A stretch of 64,000 bases of DNA from Halomonas eurihalina (lineage in GTDB: Bacteria; Pseudomonadota; Gammaproteobacteria; Pseudomonadales; Halomonadaceae), in contig NZ_VTPU01000012.1 in NCBI RefSeq assembly GCF_008274785.1, positions 1-64,000 on the forward strand, in the 5' to 3' direction. Under the pieces are notes generated by a model. The model did no database searches, was not told the origin of the DNA, and was given only the letters and a program-made list of their open reading frames with translations. Positions 61,465 to 64,000 of this stretch are shown piece after piece. Within the stretch, counting starts at the first letter, position 1. Each line of letters starts with the position of its first letter. Made by a program: the position numbers and the translations under genes.

Positions 61465-62313
61465 ATGACACCCTGGGCGATGAACCCCAAGTGCCTGACG
61501 CTCGACACCGGCCCCCAGGCCTACCGCGAGAGTGGCGAGGGCGAGGCCATCGTGCTGCTGCATGGCATCAGCTCCGGCGCGGCGTCCTGGGAGCCGCTGG
61601 TGGCGCACCTGCCCGGTTATCGCCTGCTGGCCTGGGATGCCCCCGGTTATGGCGACAGCCAATCGTTGGCCGAGGCCGAACCCATGGCGGCCGACTATGC
61701 GGCGCGCCTCGATGCCTGGCTCGACGCCCTCGGCGTCGAACGCTGCGTGCTGGTCGGCCATTCGCTCGGGGCAATGATGGCCACTGCCTTGACGGCCCGC
61801 CGGCCCGGGCGACTGGCCGGGGTGGTGCTGGCCGACCCGGCGCTGGGGTATCGCGATGCCGATGATGCCAAGCGTGACGAGGTCTATCGCAGCCGCTGGA
61901 CTCTGCTGGCCGAGCAGGGCCACGACGCCTATGCCGAGGCGCGCGCACCACGCTTGCTGCGTGACGATGCCGACCCGGCCGATATCGACCGGGTGCGTGA
62001 GGGCATGCGTCGTCTTCATATCGAAGGGTTCGCCCAGGCGAGCTGGATGCTGGCCAACGACGATCTCGAGGGCTATGTGCCCGAGGGGCTGCCGGTGCCG
62101 GCCACGGTGCTGTGCGGTACCGAAGATGCCATCACCACCCCCGAATCATCACGCGACCTGGCCGAGCGCCTGGGGCTGAGCTATCACGCTATCCCGCGGG
62201 CCGGGCACGCCAGTTACATCGACGCCCCCGGCGCCTTTGCCGCGGCTGTCGATACCTTTGCCCGGCCCCTGCTGGCGCTATCCCCGGGGAACCGAAAGAG
62301 GACGACACCATGA
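61465..62313 (+). CDS. Alpha/beta hydrolase (meta-cleavage product hydrolase-like)
   Basis: A 282-residue alpha/beta hydrolase. Oxyanion region VLLHGISSGAASWEPL, nucleophile Ser100 in LVGHSLGAMMA, acid Asp in LCGTEDAITTP, and His in PRAGHASYIDAP. Related to hydrolases that split 2-hydroxy-6-oxo-dienoate ring-cleavage products, and to formyl-amide hydrolases such as NicD. Start at the ATG at 61465, five bases after GGAGG; a second ATG at 61450 overlaps the cupin stop. Its stop overlaps the next ATG (ATGA). Confidence 0.88.
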   Translation: MTPWAMNPKCLTLDTGPQAYRESGEGEAIVLLHGISSGAASWEPLVAHLPGYRLLAWDAPGYGDSQSLAEAEPMAADYAARLDAWLDALGVERCVLVGHSLGAMMATALTARRPGRLAGVVLADPALGYRDADDAKRDEVYRSRWTLLAEQGHDAYAEARAPRLLRDDADPADIDRVREGMRRLHIEGFAQASWMLANDDLEGYVPEGLPVPATVLCGTEDAITTPESSRDLAERLGLSYHAIPRAGHASYIDAPGAFAAAVDTFARPLLALSPGNRKRTTP

Positions 62314-63104
62314 GTTTTATGATCGAAGACCGGGTGGCGGTGGTCACCGGCGGTTCCTCGGGGATCGGCCTCGAGACCGTGCGCCTGCTGCTGACCCACG
62401 GCGCCAGGGTGGCGCTGTGTGGCCGCAATTCCGAACGCCTCGAGGGGGCGCGCGTCGCGCTCACCCAGGAGTTTCCCCAGGCCGAGCTGCTGGCCGAGAC
62501 CTGCGACGTGCTCGATGAGGCTTCCTGCCAGGCCTTTGCCGCCGTGGTGCAGGAACGCTTCGGTGGCACCGACATGCTGATCGCCAACGCCGGTCAGGGC
62601 TACGTGGCCCATTTCGATGACACCCCGCGCGATGCCTGGCTGTCCGAGGCCAATCTCAAGCTGTTCGGGGTCATCAATCCGCTGGGCGCCTTCCGCGAAC
62701 AACTGGTGGCCTCGGACATCGGTTCGCTGACCTGCGTCAACTCCTTGCTGGCGTTGCAACCGGAGCCGCACATGATCGCCACCTCGGCGGCACGGGCGGC
62801 CTTGCTCAACATGACCCACTCGCTGGCGCACGAACTGATCGATGAGGGCATCCGCGTCAACGCCATCCTGCTCGGCATGGTCGAGTCCGGCCAGTGGCGG
62901 CGCCGCTTCGAGCAGCGCGACGACCCGAGCCAAAGCTGGGAGGAGTGGATCGGCGCCATCGCCGCCAAGCGCGGGATTCCCATGGGCCGCCTGGGGCGTC
63001 CGGAAGAGCCGGCTCGCGCCCTGGTATTCCTGGCCTCGCCGATGGCTTCCTTCACCACCGGCGCCGCCCTGGACGTCTCCGGTGGCTTCAATCGCCACCT
63101 GTGA
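62310..63104 (+). CDS. SDR-family protein with substituted catalytic Tyr/Lys
   Basis: A 264-residue SDR with a normal cofactor motif (VVTGGSSGIGLE, TGxxxGIG) and IANAGQG. The catalytic tetrad is altered: Ser145 is present, but the Tyr and Lys positions are Thr158 and Arg162 (ATSAARAALLNM instead of Y-x-A-S-K). It may be a non-oxidoreductase relative or a dehydrogenase with a different mechanism. Translationally coupled to the hydrolase (ATGA). The position suggests a step on the ring-cleavage product. Confidence 0.85.
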   Translation: MSFMIEDRVAVVTGGSSGIGLETVRLLLTHGARVALCGRNSERLEGARVALTQEFPQAELLAETCDVLDEASCQAFAAVVQERFGGTDMLIANAGQGYVAHFDDTPRDAWLSEANLKLFGVINPLGAFREQLVASDIGSLTCVNSLLALQPEPHMIATSAARAALLNMTHSLAHELIDEGIRVNAILLGMVESGQWRRRFEQRDDPSQSWEEWIGAIAAKRGIPMGRLGRPEEPARALVFLASPMASFTTGAALDVSGGFNRHL

Positions 63105-63121
63105 CACGACGGAGTATCACC

Positions 63122-63916
63122 ATGTCGAAACGACTACTGATGATCGGCTATGGCGCCATGGGCAGCGAAGTGCATCGGCTGTTGCCCGACGGCATGACAT
63201 TGGGCTGGGTCGTGGTGCCGGAGGCCTTCGCCGTCGAGGTCCGCGACCGCTTGGCCGGTCGTGCCGAGGTGCTGACGGCCATCGACCAGTGTGCCGAGGC
63301 GCCCGATCTGGTGGTGGAATGCGCCGGACAGCCGGGGCTCGCCGAGCACGGCGAGGCGGTACTGCGTCGCGGCTGGACGCTGGCGGTGGTCGCCACCGGT
63401 GCCCTGGCCGATGAGGCGCTGTACGCGCGGCTCACCACCGCGGCTCGCGAGGGCAACGGCCGCATGCAGTTGCTGTCCGGCGCCGTGGCCGGCATGGACG
63501 GCCTGACGGCGGCCCGCGAGGGCGGTCTCGACGAGGTCACCTACGAGGCTTGCAAGGCGCCGCGTAGCTGGAAGGGCAGCCATGCCGAGCAACTCGTTGA
63601 TCTCGATGCCGTCGCCGAGAGGACGGTGTTCTTCGAGGGCGACGCCGGCGAGGCGGCTCGTCTCTTCCCGGCCAACTCCAATGTCGCCGCCACGATAGCG
63701 CTGGCGGGCGTGGGAATGCGTGACACGCGGGTCAGGCTGACCGTGGATCCGTCGACCACGCGCAATACCCATCGCATCCATGCCAGGGGGCGTTTCGGCG
63801 AGTTCGATATCGAGCTCAACGGCTATCCCCTGGAAAGCAATCCCAAGACCTCGACTCTCGCCGCCCTGTCGGTGGTACGCGCCTGTCGCCAGGCGCTCGA
63901 GCCGGTTTCGTTCTAA
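63122..63916 (+). CDS. L-aspartate dehydrogenase-like protein (NadX/DUF108 type)
   Basis: A 264-residue NAD(P)-binding protein: Rossmann motif LLMIGYGAMGSEVHRLL (residues 5-21), AGQPGLAEHGEAVLRRG, and the C-terminal DIELNGYPLESNPKTST, which resembles the NPKTS signature of aspartate dehydrogenases. These reduce an imino acid (iminoaspartate or oxaloacetate plus ammonia) or the reverse. In a catabolic operon it may act on an amino/imino ring-cleavage product. From memory, P. aeruginosa has a similar grouping of aldehyde dehydrogenase, aspartate dehydrogenase, SDR, IclR, hydrolase and cupin genes (around PA3504-PA3511). Confidence 0.88.
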   Translation: MSKRLLMIGYGAMGSEVHRLLPDGMTLGWVVVPEAFAVEVRDRLAGRAEVLTAIDQCAEAPDLVVECAGQPGLAEHGEAVLRRGWTLAVVATGALADEALYARLTTAAREGNGRMQLLSGAVAGMDGLTAAREGGLDEVTYEACKAPRSWKGSHAEQLVDLDAVAERTVFFEGDAGEAARLFPANSNVAATIALAGVGMRDTRVRLTVDPSTTRNTHRIHARGRFGEFDIELNGYPLESNPKTSTLAALSVVRACRQALEPVSF

Positions 63917-63929
63917 GGGAGGTGACCCG

Positions 63930-64000
63930 ATGACTCAACAGATTTTCGTCGCCGGCGAATGGCGAGAGGGCCGTGGCGATCCCATGGTGTCGCGCTTCCC
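63930..64000 (+). CDS. Aldehyde dehydrogenase, N-terminal fragment
   Basis: The first 23 codons (MTQQIFVAGEWREGRGDPM...) run off the window. F-V-A-G-E-W is the usual start of NAD(P)-dependent aldehyde dehydrogenases. GGGAGG eight bases upstream of the ATG at 63930 supports the start. It would oxidise an aldehyde product of the operon's pathway. Confidence 0.7.
   Translation, partial: MTQQIFVAGEWREGRGDPMVSRF

Overview
The window looks like chromosomal DNA of a GC-rich gammaproteobacterium, most probably a halomonad (Halomonas/Chromohalobacter type). The evidence is the protein style of the housekeeping genes, the conserved gshB-algH-ruvX and xseB-ispA-dxs blocks, many Na+/H+ antiporter, TRAP and amino-acid/aromatic catabolic genes, and a small palindromic intergenic repeat seen twice. 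No rRNA, tRNA, CRISPR array, integrase or intact insertion sequence was recognised.

Layout. 0-9.2 kb: S1-domain protein, glutathione synthetase, AlgH, RuvX, a membrane protein, PyrB, a MocR-type regulator with a three-site operator, a 55-residue DUF1127 protein, a PhzF-like epimerase and a Bcr/CflA exporter. 9.3-15.6 kb: a block (ParD-like/methionine aminopeptidase pair, then an AraC regulator divergent from an ornithine cyclodeaminase-like/NhaC/FAD amino-acid oxidase operon). It is bounded by two direct copies of the maiA 3' end, which suggests insertion or duplication. 15.5-20.1 kb: homogentisate pathway (hmgA, fumarylacetoacetase, maiA) with divergent MarR and nearby IclR regulators. 20.3-25.7 kb: two-component system plus OFA-family transporter. 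25.8-28.6 kb: purine permease and 8-oxoguanine deaminase-like enzyme. 29.0-34.3 kb: five-gene Csu-type (archaic) chaperone-usher pilus operon. 34.3-47.5 kb: mostly housekeeping (serA, xseB-ispA-dxs, djlA, NhaC, ribA, hemE, speE, LysR/fpr).

47.6-64.0 kb is the most interesting part: a large catabolic supercluster. It holds a GntR/UTRA regulator; a Rieske oxygenase operon (ferredoxin, small unknown protein, oxygenase, SDR, ferredoxin reductase); an operon with a NicC-like FAD hydroxylase, a complete TRAP transporter and a cytoplasmic sulfatase; then an IclR regulator followed by an extradiol-type VOC dioxygenase, cupin, alpha/beta hydrolase, SDR with a substituted active site, aspartate-dehydrogenase-like protein and the start of an aldehyde dehydrogenase. 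Three promoters in this region share the same architecture: TTGACA, 16-17 bp, a TATnnT-like -10, then a nearly identical 35-bp block at the expected transcription start. This ties the three transcription units into one regulon, probably controlled by the IclR protein encoded between them. The substrate is not known from sequence; uptake, desulfation (if the substrate is a sulfate ester), ring hydroxylation, ring cleavage and processing of the product form a coherent hypothetical route.

Starts were moved from the longest reading frame where a ribosome-binding site, an overlap with the preceding stop or an operator argued for it. All functions are inferred from recognisable family motifs and context; no database search was run.
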